Assembly (NCBI GenBank): GCA_013076295.1
Contig: RQOL01000466.1
Location: forward strand, 620,001-684,000
From: Sanderia malayensis
Taxonomy: Eukaryota; Cnidaria; Scyphozoa; Semaeostomeae; Pelagiidae
Direction of reading: 5' to 3'
Length of the DNA: 64,000 nt
The position numbers and the translations under genes are program-made. The notes beneath the pieces are model-generated. The model was not told where the DNA came from and did no database searches. It worked only from the letters and a program-made list of their open reading frames with translations. This document shows, one piece after another, positions 47,996-59,173 of the stretch (positions within the stretch are counted from its first letter, which is position 1; each line of letters opens with the position of its first letter).

Positions 47996-50312
47996 CTACA
48001 AGAAAAATCAAGATATTTCACTTAGTATAGTTGCTGTACATGATAATTCTACAAGTGTTTTGGGTGTACATGTTAGTACTAATGGGCATTCTGAGATGGA
48101 GGCTCGTCCGACTGCTGTGGAGAGTGGAGTGCGCGCTGAAATGACAGAGTAAAAACGTATATGTTGATCAGATACTGCGTGCGCTTAATGAGAAAATCAG
48201 ATATGTTTAATGAGAAAAATAAAACTGCCATGTTTAGCTAAATGTTTATTACGAGGTAAGGACTATACTTGTGTGACATAGTCTTGCGCAACTCCACGTT
48301 TCCGATTTTGTATATTATAATTAGAGTTTTAATTCACGAATCAAACTTTCGTGCACATGTTTTATCAGTGATAATATTTGAATGAAGCCGTCCCCTATTG
48401 TTTTGACGATACATCGCACAGTGAAGCGCAGATATCGTAACAAATCGCATTATGCCACAAGTTGGCTCCGGTATTGCCAGTATAGCATAGTTTTTCCACA
48501 GATTAGCTCTGTCTTGGCATTGTTAATGTTATGCCAGGAAGCGCTTAGCCTCAAGGATTGTACATATATACATGTGCATGTGAATAAACACTAACGTTAA
48601 GTTGAGTAATTAAAAATAGCCCGGCACTCACCTTTATGTCCAATGTGTTATGGCCTGCACTGCTAGCTGATCTGTTCTGGTGCAGTTGAGCAGAATTGCA
48701 AAAATTAGATCAATGCGCTTGGTTAATTATTCAACACGGAACTACCACGCATGACTTAGCACGAATACTTCAACCATGATTCTCTATTGCATTGCATCAA
48801 GGTTCATTGGTAAACTGACCCTATCCTATTTCGTCATTATTCACGTGACTTTGGTTGTTGCTTTACAAGCCCCGCAATGCACTGAGTTTTTCACATCACG
48901 CAATAACACAGAATTATACACATGCTCAAACTTTTTAAAAATTTCGCGTTTTACATGCAGGCGGTCGAGTAGCAAAGTTGCAAAAACGCGCTTGGTTAAA
49001 ATTTCACTCGAAGCCAAAATGTTTAATCCTGAATGCTGTTTTTGTTTCTCTGTTCAGTTTTCAGCTTCATGATAAGAATAGAAGTTGATCATGTCATGAA
49101 CATGAGTGCTTATGAGTGTGACATTGCGAGAGATAATCTTCCCGCCATCTAAAGTTTTTATCCTTTAGTGAATGTGAATTTACTATATTCGCATTATACT
49201 AGCTGATTATTTTGAGCGTGGAAATGACTTCCATATTGTCCCATTAGTAATGATTGTAGATAACAACTTAAGTAGCTTTGAGAGGAGATCTATACGCTTC
49301 GACTGTTTGAAATTTGGCCTAGGCAGGCAACGCTTATATATCATTCTTAGTTTTTAAGGAAGGACTGAAGAATTTGATCAGCAATCAAATTGAAACCCCT
49401 CAAGAAGGATTAAAAAGGGTCTCCAACGATCAACTAAAGCAACTTTTAACGTGCTTTACACTATCATATTCTCTCGTTGTTTATCATCACAGAGAATATG
49501 TGAATCAAATTGTACCTGAAGATGATAATGTAATTTGGCCTTTAATCAAGGTTTTTGATTTGCTTGCCCCGCGTGACCTACTTTGCTATGGCTATCAATG
49601 CTCGTGTACTAACCGCTTAAATGGTCGATGGAGATTAGATTGAAAACGAGATCATAAGGTCACTTTGAGTCATCAAAATGGAGGGCTCTTTCTTTTGAGA
49701 TACATCATTGTATTCTGCAATTTTGCTTTGAAATAATTCAAACACGTTGCTTTCCCAATACTCCACGTATGTGATACTGCACACTATGAAAGACATGTTG
49801 CTAATCATTAGGAGCTTGGCTGAGGAAAATTGTTAGGAAAGGGTTTTAAAATACATGAGATATTCACATTAGCTGTGCCATGTTTTTTACCCTGGCCAGT
49901 CTACTTGAGCGGCTATTTGTTTTGAAGTCAAAGGACTAAGACTAAAGAGCTTTGAGACTGTTGGCAAATTTAAGCAGAAGTTTAGACAACAAAAGCGGAC
50001 AAAATTTGCTTTAAAATAAAATCATTATCATTTCCTTTCACAGTTGCAGAAATCAAATGAAGTCAAAGTAAATAATAGCAACTACTGGATGTTAATTAAT
50101 TATAATTATATTTGTATCTTATCTAAGATACATTCTGACATGGTATATTACGATAGTGCATGATAAATAAAATATCTTGTCAATCACGTATTCTCTGTGG
50201 GTGTCTGTGACACAATTTACTCAGAAATAAAATTTAAGCGATTTTTCGATTCTACGTTCGTTCTACAGCAAAGTGCCAAAGAAAAAGTTTATTTTCGAGG
50301 TTGCGTGGTAAT
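47996..50312. other. Intergenic, genes 10-11
   Basis: Holds the candidate noncoding first exon of gene 10 (donor about 48632) and the 3' flank of gene 11 (minus-strand AATAAA at 50288-50293, only about 20 bases past the stop). Otherwise nothing recognised. Confidence 0.45.
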
Positions 50313-51039
50313 TTACTTTCGCTTGCAGCAAGGTGGTGGACATGCTGGGACACATTGTGTGACACAGACGGGTGGGCATGGTGGTGGTGGTGGTGGTGGA
50401 GCTGGTGGTCCTGGCTTTCCAGGTGGTCCATTTGGTCCTGGTGGTCCTGGTGGTCCTGGGGGTCCTGGTTGTCCTGGAGGTCCAAGTGGTCCTGGTGCTC
50501 CTGCGGGTCCGGGTGGTCCAGCTGGTGCTCCTGCTGGTCCGTTTGGTCCTGATGGTCCAAGAGGTCCTGGAGGTCCTGGTGGTCCGGGTGGTCCGTTAGG
50601 TCCTGGTGGTCCTGGGGGTCCGAGTGGTCCTGGCATACCTGGTGGGCCTGGTGGTGGTGGTGGTGGAGGTGGTGCACAACAGACTGGTGGACAGGCTGGT
50701 ACGCAGACTTGAGCACATGCTGCTGGGCATACGCCTTGTCTTTTTTGAACGTCTAAAATAACAGATCGTTTGTTAGTTTGAAGGTGGTGATACAAAATCA
50801 ATAGTATATAGTCCCACATACAACAACAACTTCACTTTTACAGAAGCTAAACTGTAATCTCTAATGTAGCACTTTCGTTAAACTAGAAGGCAAAGCCTAT
50901 TTCATGTTGATGAAGAAACTAGCTGCGTACTAATTTCTTCTTATAAATTTGAAGTAAACTTCAAGCTTTTTTACTTACTCAAGTTTCTTGCGTACGCAAC
51001 GGCAACAACGGCCAGAACAACGACTGCGATTCTCATCAT
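50313..51039 (-). CDS. Minicollagen (gene 11), double collagen block
   Basis: Two coding exons (50979-51039, 50313-50752), phase 1, 166 residues. Two adjacent ATGs (MMR...); signal peptide [17 protein letters not shown], propeptide NVQKR. N-terminal [21 protein letters not shown], eight prolines, 14 triplets, single Ala, 13 triplets, polyproline, C-terminal [21 protein letters not shown], ending KRK. The 3' part of the exon is nearly identical to gene 9 over more than 200 bases, which points to recent duplication or gene conversion. A 5' UTR intron is indicated by an acceptor four bases before the first ATG and a donor at about 52460. Confidence 0.95.
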
Positions 51040-54000
51040 TTTTCTGAAATGAAAGCAAAAATATTATCAATTTGACAAGATATTTTTTAAAACAAGCAGA
51101 CAGACATATGCTTATTTAAGATGCTTGCCACGAATCATGTACGTAGAACCCGAAGTTATTTCGTATCTCGTTATATCAAAAAGACGAAAATGCCTTGAAC
51201 CTTGTTGTTGAGCTTGAAGCAAGTGCTGTGAGCTGTGTTGCCGACAATGGTTCAGAACAAGACTGATAGTTTAATTGTGTGTAGCGTGTAGAAGTAGTAG
51301 TAATGTTAGTGCTGGTGTAATGATCTGCTCGCTTATGCGTGTAGTCAAATGATTCCACGTATGCGATACAGGCCAATGATCATTGCGGGTTGCGTGATCA
51401 TGACCCACAGGTATCATGGACTTGTCAATTTGAACACCGTGCTACTCTCTAGGACTGGTTTTTGACTACACGGTTCAAGAAAACACCTTGATTCGTTTAA
51501 AACTGAATACTTTCCAGCTTTTTCTCTAGATTATTCTCTAGATTTTCAATTTCAAGATCTTTTTAGCATAGAGAAATTATTTTCATAAAAATACAGTCAC
51601 GTAGCTGTAACATCCAACTGCTTTTAAAATTTCTACGATTTGACTGCTTTTTTCGTTGGAATTTTTGCTTTGAGAATCGAAACGGTCAAGTGAGATTTGT
51701 ATGCTGCTGTGATTTGATTTTCGGTTGATTTTCTTATCCTGGAAATGTTTTGGTGTTTGTGTATGTACTTTGAAAATGGAATTCCCTAATAATCGCTGAT
51801 TAGTTTTCATTGCTCGGTTCGTAATCAAATGAAGGGTAACCATTTTAGTCAATATTTATGCTTTCTGAATCTCGGATTATAGGGAATCTTCGAAACAAGC
51901 TTCGAGTTTTCTGGTTGTTTAATGTGTGTTGATGTTGCTTAAAAGGCTAGCAACATTTTACGCAGGCTTTTAATAGGTTTTCAAGTCATTTGCTTATTCA
52001 ACAAGAATTAAACAAAAGAAAAATGCAAATAATAATTAGACTTGTATTACTTTTTTGTATGTCCATCCATTCTAATTTTGTATAAAAAGCAACAATCAAG
52101 CTTTTAGTGGGAAAGTCTTTGAACCCAGTAAACTTTTCATTTGAAGATTGGTCAATCGAAAAGAAAAGGAATTTAACGAAATTTTCTTCTATTTATTAGC
52201 TGGGTTGTTTTGTGTTCATTCAGGTCTCGAAACTAGCTGGATTTATCGATTACGAGCCATAAATAGACCTATTTTTCAATTTCACAAAAGATGGCAAGCC
52301 GATTAATTTCAAATAACATGCAGCATTTGTTCAAAAGTCAAGTTCAATTTAGCCCCAATTATACACGAAGACCAAATATAATCATTGCCATATATAGTTA
52401 TCATGCAGTAAAGCGAGCATAAGATTTAAAATGATACAGCTTAATGTTTGGTGACTTACCTTTGGCTCTTTGAGTCTTGTTAACCTCTGAGTAACTTGTT
52501 CTCAATTGCTACTGAGAATGGTTAGATCAACTGCTATATGAGCGTTGGTAACTACTAAAATATTAAACAACCATACACGTATTGCCTTATTAATTGTAAA
52601 CAACTGGTGCCCCACAAAAGCTGAACATACGTGGGTGAATTTGTATGATTGTGCCTACACAGTGTTGCTCTTTGCCAAGGACAGACAGGTTTTTCTACTG
52701 CTGATCACTCAATGATCAGTGACCATGATATGCCTGACTAGGCAGCGTCTTTTAATGTGGCTTGGACTTGGATATTATCAGATCTTATTCATTATTAAAG
52801 CCATGAATACAGGCCATGTTCATCTGCACCAGTTTCATCGTGTCGTCACCAGCACGATTAAATGTTAATTCACTGATCCAATGACGCTGATCATTGAAGT
52901 GAACCAAAAGACCAGCTTTCTGATTTTGGTGGTAATAATAATGATCATGATGGTGGCGACAGTGATGGAACTGTAAATTCTCGAATATGCCCCGGGGACT
53001 TATTTGCAAGTACGACATATAATTTGGGTTTTTATCCAATGTTAAGCTTTATGAAAGCTATAACATGTAGTCAAATAATAGTTTAACTGACTGGCATTTG
53101 CAACGTCTTCGCTACGCACTTCGATTTCTTGATACTTGGGCTCAGTATCTTTGCAAATGATTATCAAGATGGGGGCTTATTTGAGGGGGGTTTATTTGGA
53201 GGTGGGGGTGTATTCGAGGATTCACGCTATAATGATGGCGATCAACAGGGCAGAGAAATGTATCGTGTCCAATCTGAAAACCTGTGTTCAGACTTGAAAA
53301 CGTTATTTACTTTTTCTGATTGCCTTATTGACTGGCACCACATATTCAATTCGGCTTCATAGAATTTTTGATTACTAGGTAGCTATCGATACATTTTATA
53401 TAGCGAAATGTGTAAAATTGTTGGGTGTGTTGATGAATTTCTAGGTCAACAATGCCGATACTGATTTCATACTGATTCCAAAGCAAAGTTTCCTCCATCT
53501 CAACTTGATACATAAAAGCCACATACACTTATATGCACGAAAAATATCAAAATGCATGAAAAAAGTGCCAAACTATAATTTATACTCTTGACCACATGAG
53601 GATGTGCTTGAATCTATAGTGAAGATATATATTGTGATCATTGCTCGTAAACGTAGGTAACATCATTGTTTCTAGCTGGAATTCACTCCAGTGATCTCCC
53701 CTTTGTCAAGTTTTCTCATGGCTTTCAGAATATCTTTGCTAATCATATAATAAGCCGACTTAATTTTTTTTTCAGTATTTTAGTTTTAAGTGTTTAGTTT
53801 TAAGTGTTTAATTTATTTTAAAGTTGTCTTGGTTATAGTCACAGCATAGTTGCAAACAGTTCTATGTTCATACCGAGTTTAAATTAAGTTCCTTCCTATA
53901 GTATTGTTTTTCATTGTTGTTTTAACAACACTTTGATTTACAGCTTTAAAACAATTATCTCTATCTATATACATTATAAGTTGCATGCTACCTTTGACGA

Positions 54001-55603
54001 ACTGTCCATATTTTGCACTAGAACAACTGTAGTTTTATTAAAATACATTGCTTTCGTATTACTGATTTGAGGTTCCTACATTTGGACTTTCCATTGTCAA
54101 AACATGTTTTAGGTGATCTTTTAACCCGTTTGGGCTCTCAAACGTGTTGTTGTTTTATGCCAGAAAAACAACACGTTAGTTTCCATGCTCCAACATTGGC
54201 CCATTACATGGCATAATACACATGGCATACATTACACGTGCTCTTAGTTATGATAGCTACTTAGTTGAATTGAATTGTTGCTTATGTAACTTACTTCTGG
54301 TTGACGTCAAGCTCGAACCCAGGTTTCTTGTCTCTTTGCTGCCAATAACCAAGGGCAACAATTGTTCAAGTTGTAGCCCATTCTACACCTACATTTATAT
54401 TAGTACTGAAAAACCCAATTGACATCACTGGAAAGGGGTCATAGATTCGAAAATAGAATTAAGATGAAAAACTAAAAATCCAACAAGATATTTCTAAAAT
54501 TCATAATGTAGTAAAGGTTATTAAGATCTAATCTAAAAGAGTCTCTATTTGTTTTCGCAAAAAACCTGTTGCTATATGACTTGGTCCTACATTGCATATT
54601 TACCAAGCTAAAGAAGCTGGTATTACTTTCTTCTATGTTCTCTCCTTTTTTCATTTTATAGCTGGGACGTTTTAGTGCAGAACCGTTGTTTACAATATCT
54701 TTGAGTATTAACGTGCTCGCTATCTCGTCTCCTTCAGGGAAGGAAATTTTATTTTTTTCAATATCTGTTCACGTTTCTTGAAATTCGTTGCATGCAGCTT
54801 TCCTTTGGACCCAATGTTTTTTATTGTGCAGGTTTTGCTTTCAATTCATACGTACCTAAGTTTTGCCTCTGCTTGAAATACATGTATCCATTTTTTGTGT
54901 CCTATTCTTCAATACTGCTGCCACATGTTGCATATTGCTCTCCGTGGTAGCGTTGCATTTTGTTCATATGTTTTCGACAGTCTGCGCTGCGTTTGCATCA
55001 AGTGCGTTGCATAATGAAAAGCAATTTCATTTCAATAGTTCAATATTTCATGTACTTCACTTATTAGTCATTAGAAGCAAATACATCTGTGAAATTTAAG
55101 TTTACAAATGTAATTACCTATAAATTCACGCTCTTAAATAATTTAGTCACTATTAAGCGTTCTCGCTACCTTACGAAACATCTCAACGTGCTCAAACTAT
55201 CGAAGCTGTGTAGTTTGTCCTATGTCCACTCTACTGTTTGTGCTTGCTTATCATTGTATAGTGCATGAGGATTCGAGTTAAAGCGAAATTCAAAAAAGGG
55301 TGCTTCAGAATTTGGAGAACATTGATTTTTGCGACATGTAAAAAATGAATATATCAATCTTGAGCCAACTCTAAATCTAGGTGTTAGTAAAATAAACTAA
55401 TAGTTGTGGCTTGTGTCGTTTTACTCTTTGTTTATGCTATGTCGGTTCTAAAACAATTCATACGTTAATCATAAGAAAACAAATGTCAGTTAATGTTACT
55501 AGAGTGTATCTTCAAGTCTACTTATTCAAAAGTCTCTCTAATGATATAATAGAGGCTATTCCAAGCAGCATCAGATGCCTTGTCGTTGTCGTCGATTGTT
55601 TCT
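51040..55603. other. Intergenic, genes 11-12
   Basis: The longest spacer of the cluster (about 4.5 kb). It holds the candidate noncoding first exon of gene 11 (donor about 52460) and a hairpin at 54141-54177. The stretch 52785-53039 (minus) is open for 84 codons (LVHFNDQRHWISELTFNRAG...) but has no recognisable domain. No gene is called. Confidence 0.4.
54141..54177. repeat. Short inverted repeat (hairpin)
   Basis: Arms aacgtgttgtt and aacaacacgtt (11 bp, perfect) separated by about 15 bases. In DNA this could form a small stem-loop. No flanking target duplication or gene association is evident. Confidence 0.6.
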
Positions 55604-58600
55604 TTACTTACGTCGTCTCTTGCAACACGCTGGTGGACAACTTGCAGTGCATTCTACTGCACATGCAGGTGGACATGGTGGAGGTGGAGGCGGTGCAGGG
55701 CAGCAATATATTGGACACGACGCAACGCATTTTACTGGACAGATTGGTGGACATGGTGGTGGAGGTGGTGCAGGAATGCCGGGAGGTCCGCCAGGCCCTT
55801 GCATACCAGGAGGTCCTGGTGGCCCAGGTGGGCCTGGAGGTCCCAAAGGTCCAGAGCCTCCTGCAGGTCCTTGTGGACCTTGAGGTGCTGGTGGTGCTGG
55901 GGGTCCAGGTGGTCCAATTGGTCCAGGTCCTCCAGGTGGTCCAATTGGTCCAGGTCCTCCAGGAGGTCCACCAGGTCCAGGGCCTCCAGGAGGTCCTGCT
56001 GGGCCAGGAGGTGCAGGTGGTGCAGGTGGTCCAGGAGGTCCAGCAGGTCCAGGTCCTCCAGCTGGGCCAGGAGGTCCACCAGGTCCTTGTGGTCCGCCAG
56101 GCCCAGGTCCGCCAGGTGGTCCAGAAGGGCCAGGTGGTGGTGGTGCAGGCTGTCCAGGTGGTCCAGGGATTCCAGGTCCTCCTGCTGGTCCAGGAGGTCC
56201 GCCAGGTCCAGGAGGTCCACCAGGTCCAGGTCCTCCAGGAGGTCCTGCTGGGCCAGGTGGTGCTGGTGGAGCCGGAGGTCCAGGTGGTCCAGCAGGTCCA
56301 GGTCCTCCAGCTGGGCCAGGAGGTCCACCAGGTCCTTGTGGTCCACCAGGTCCAGGTCCTCCAGGTGGTCCTGATGGGCCAGGTGGTGGTGGTGCAGGCT
56401 GTCCAGGTGGTCCAGGGATTCCAGGTCCTCCAGCTGGTCCAGGAGGTCCTCCTGGTCCTGGAGGTCCACCAGGTCCAGGTCCTCCAGGGCGTCCTGGTGG
56501 GCCAGGTGGTGCTGGTGGTGCAGGAGGTCCAGGTGGTCCAGCAGGTCCAGGTCCTCCAGCTGGTCCAGGAGGTCCTCCAGGCCCTGGTGGTCCGCCAGGT
56601 CCAGGCCCTCCAGGTGGTCCTGATGGGCCTGGTGGTGGTGGTGCAGGTTGTCCAGGTGGTCCAGGGATTCCAGGTCCTCCAGCTGGTCCAGGAGGTCCAC
56701 CGGGTCCAGGAGGTCCGCCAGGTCCAGGTCCTCCAGGGCGTCCTGGTGGGCCAGGTGGTGCTGGTGGTGCAGGAGGTCCAGGAGGTCCAGCAGGTCCAGG
56801 TCCTCCAGCTGGTCCAGGAGGTCCTCCAGGTCCTGGTGGTCCGCCAGGTCCAGGTCCTCCAGGTGGTCCTGATGGGCCAGGTGGTGGTGGTGCAGGCTGT
56901 CCAGGTGGTCCAGGGATTCCAGGTCCTCCAGCTGGTCCAGGAGGTCCGCCAGGTCCAGGAGGTCCACCGGGTCCAGGTCCTCCAGGAGGTCCTGCGGGGC
57001 CAGGTGGTGCTGGTGGTGCAGGAGCTCCAGGTGGTCCAGCAGGTCCAGGTCCTCCAGCTGGTCCAGGAGGTCCTCCAGGTCCTGGTGGTCCACCAGGTCC
57101 AGGTCCTCCAGGTGGTCCTGATGGGCCAGGTGGTGGTGGTGCAGGTTGTCCAGGTGGTCCAGGGATTCCAGGTCCTCCAGCTGGTCCAGGAGGTCCGCCA
57201 GGTCCAGGAGGTCCACCAGGTCCAGGTCCTCCAGGAGGTCCTGCAGGGCCAGGTGGTGCCGGTGGTGCAGGAGGTCCAGGTGGTCCAGCAGGTCCAGGTC
57301 CTCCACTTGGTCCAGGAGGTCCTCCAGGTCCTGGTGGTCCACCAGGTCCAGGTCCTCCAGGTGGTCCTGATGGGCCAGGTGGTGGTGGTGCAGGCTGTCC
57401 AGGTGGTCCAGGGACTCCAGGTCCTCCAGCTGGTCCAGGAGGTCCTCCAGGTCCTGGTGGTCCGCCAGGTCCAGGTCCTCCAGGTGGTCCTGATGGGCCA
57501 GGTGGTGGTGGTGCAGGTTGTCCAGGTGGTCCAGGGATTCCAGCTCCTCCAGCTGGTCCAGGAGGTCCGCCAGGTCCAGGAGGTCCACCAGGTCCAGGTC
57601 CTCCAGGAGGTCCTGCTGGGCCAGGTGGTGCAGGTGGTGCAGGTGGTCCAGGAGGCCCAGCGGGTCCAGGTCCTCCAGCTGGTCCAGGAGGTCCACCAGG
57701 TCCTTGTGGTCCGCCAGGTCCAGGTCCTCCAGGTGGTCCTGATGGGCCAGGTGGTGGTGGGGCAGGCTGTCCAGGTGGTCCAGGGATTCCAGGTCCTCCA
57801 GCTGGTCCAGGAGGTCCTCCAGGTCCTGGTGGTCCGCCAGGTCCAGGTCCTCCAGGTCGTCCTGGTGGACCGGGTGGTGCTGGTGGTGCAGGTTGTCCAG
57901 GAGGTCCAGCAGGTCCAGGTCCTCCAGCTGGTCCAGGAGGTCCGCCGGGTCCAGGTGGTCCACCAGGTCCAGGTCCTCCAGGTGGTCCTAATGGGCCAGG
58001 TGGTGGTGGTGCAGGTTGTCCAGGTGGTCCAGGGATTCCAGCTCCTCCAGCTGGTCCAGGAGGTCCGCCGGGTCCAGGAGGTCCGCCAGGTCCAGGTCCT
58101 CCCGGTGGTCCAGCAGGGCCAGGTGGTGGTGGTGCAGGTTGTCCAGGAGGTCCGGCAGGTCCAGGTCCTCCACTTGGTCCAGGAGCTCCGCCGGGTCCAG
58201 GTGGTCCGCCTGGTCCAGGTCCTCCTGGTGGACCTTGAGGTCCTGGTGGTGGTACTCCAGGTGGCCCTGGTGGTCCAGGTGGTCCGCTAGGTCCTGCTCC
58301 TCCTGGTGGTCCACCAGGTCCTGGGCCTCCAGGCTGTCCAGGTTGTCCAAATGGTCCCGGTCGCCCTGGAGGTCCTGGGTTTCCAGGAATTGCAATTGGT
58401 GGAGGTGGTGGCGGTGGTGGTGGAGGAGGCGGTGGCGGTGGTGGTGGTGGAGGTGGCGGTGGTACACAGCATATTGGTAAGCATGCTGGTGCACATGCTT
58501 CTGGGCATGGTGAGTCACATTGCGGTCGTGGATGTCTTTTCACCAAATCTGTGGAAAAATTGTTCATGTGAAACTAATCACTTGTACCAGTTAATATTTA

Positions 58601-59173
58601 GTCTCATAATTATTGATGTGGATGTGCTATTTTCCAATCAGTATCATTAAGTTCTTTTGCACCATGTTCTGTGACTAATAATTTTGTTAATGTATTCCTC
58701 TTTTTCACTTATAATACTATAATATACTACAAGGCTAATGTTTTCTGTTAGTCATGTCCTAAAATGGATGTTGCCTTTCTCTTTATGAAATTTTATTCAG
58801 TGACGCTTTATTGAGGCTGACTATATTGAGTGTCAAAGGCTATTGTAATATTTGAGTTGATATGCCATTTAGTAATAGTTGCCTTATGGTCGAAATCAAT
58901 GATAATCAGTTATGAGAATATAATTCTTTATCTTCTCGTTTTGTGTTCGTTGTTGTGTGCACGCAAACAAGTATTGATTGACGATGAATAATTGTTAAGT
59001 CAATGTAAGGGACACGATATATAAGCTAGGGAATAGCTATAATACAATGGATATATAGAAAGCCAATCTAAAGAGATGCAGTAAGTTTATTGATACTCAC
59101 GGTGATAATGATGAACATGTCTTGCTTGTGCCAAACACACGCAGGCAGCGAGAACGCTGAGAAGAAACCTCAT
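55604..59173 (-). CDS. Giant poly-minicollagen (gene 12)
   Basis: Two coding exons (59101-59173, 55604-58548), phase 1, about 1005 residues, roughly six times a normal minicollagen. Signal peptide [17 protein letters not shown], a His-rich stretch, propeptide LVKR. N-terminal [21 protein letters not shown] (about residues 35-52), a polyproline rod, then about twenty collagen blocks. Most blocks are exactly 12 Gly-X-Y triplets (36 residues) closed by a spacer, alternately APPPP and APPAPP. Two C-terminal CRDs follow ([36 protein letters not shown]), ending KRRRK. So each repeat unit looks like the collagen-plus-polyproline part of one minicollagen. The frame is open throughout, and the signal exon and CRDs match its neighbours, so it looks functional. 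A long capsule or tubule filament is a plausible role (inference). A 5' UTR intron is indicated (donor about 59570). Confidence 0.93.
55960..58150 (-). repeat. 249-bp tandem repeat array in gene 12
   Basis: The marker tccagggattcc recurs at 56162, 56411, 56660, 56909, 57158, 57407 (one variant base), then 57530, 57779 and 58028. The spacing is exactly 249 bp except for one step of 123 bp. Each 249-bp unit is 83 codons, made of a 41-codon half (12 triplets plus APPPP) and a 42-codon half (12 triplets plus APPAPP). The single 123-bp step is one extra 41-codon half. Units are nearly identical, which indicates recent unequal crossing-over or conversion. Confidence 0.93.

Noticed and set aside
55411..58290. 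Long plus-strand open frame of about 959 codons opposite gene 12
   Set aside because: It is the antisense shadow of the GGT/CCA repeat. Repeats without stops are open in several frames on both strands; it has no signal peptide, CRD or domain, only Val/Gln-rich repeats.
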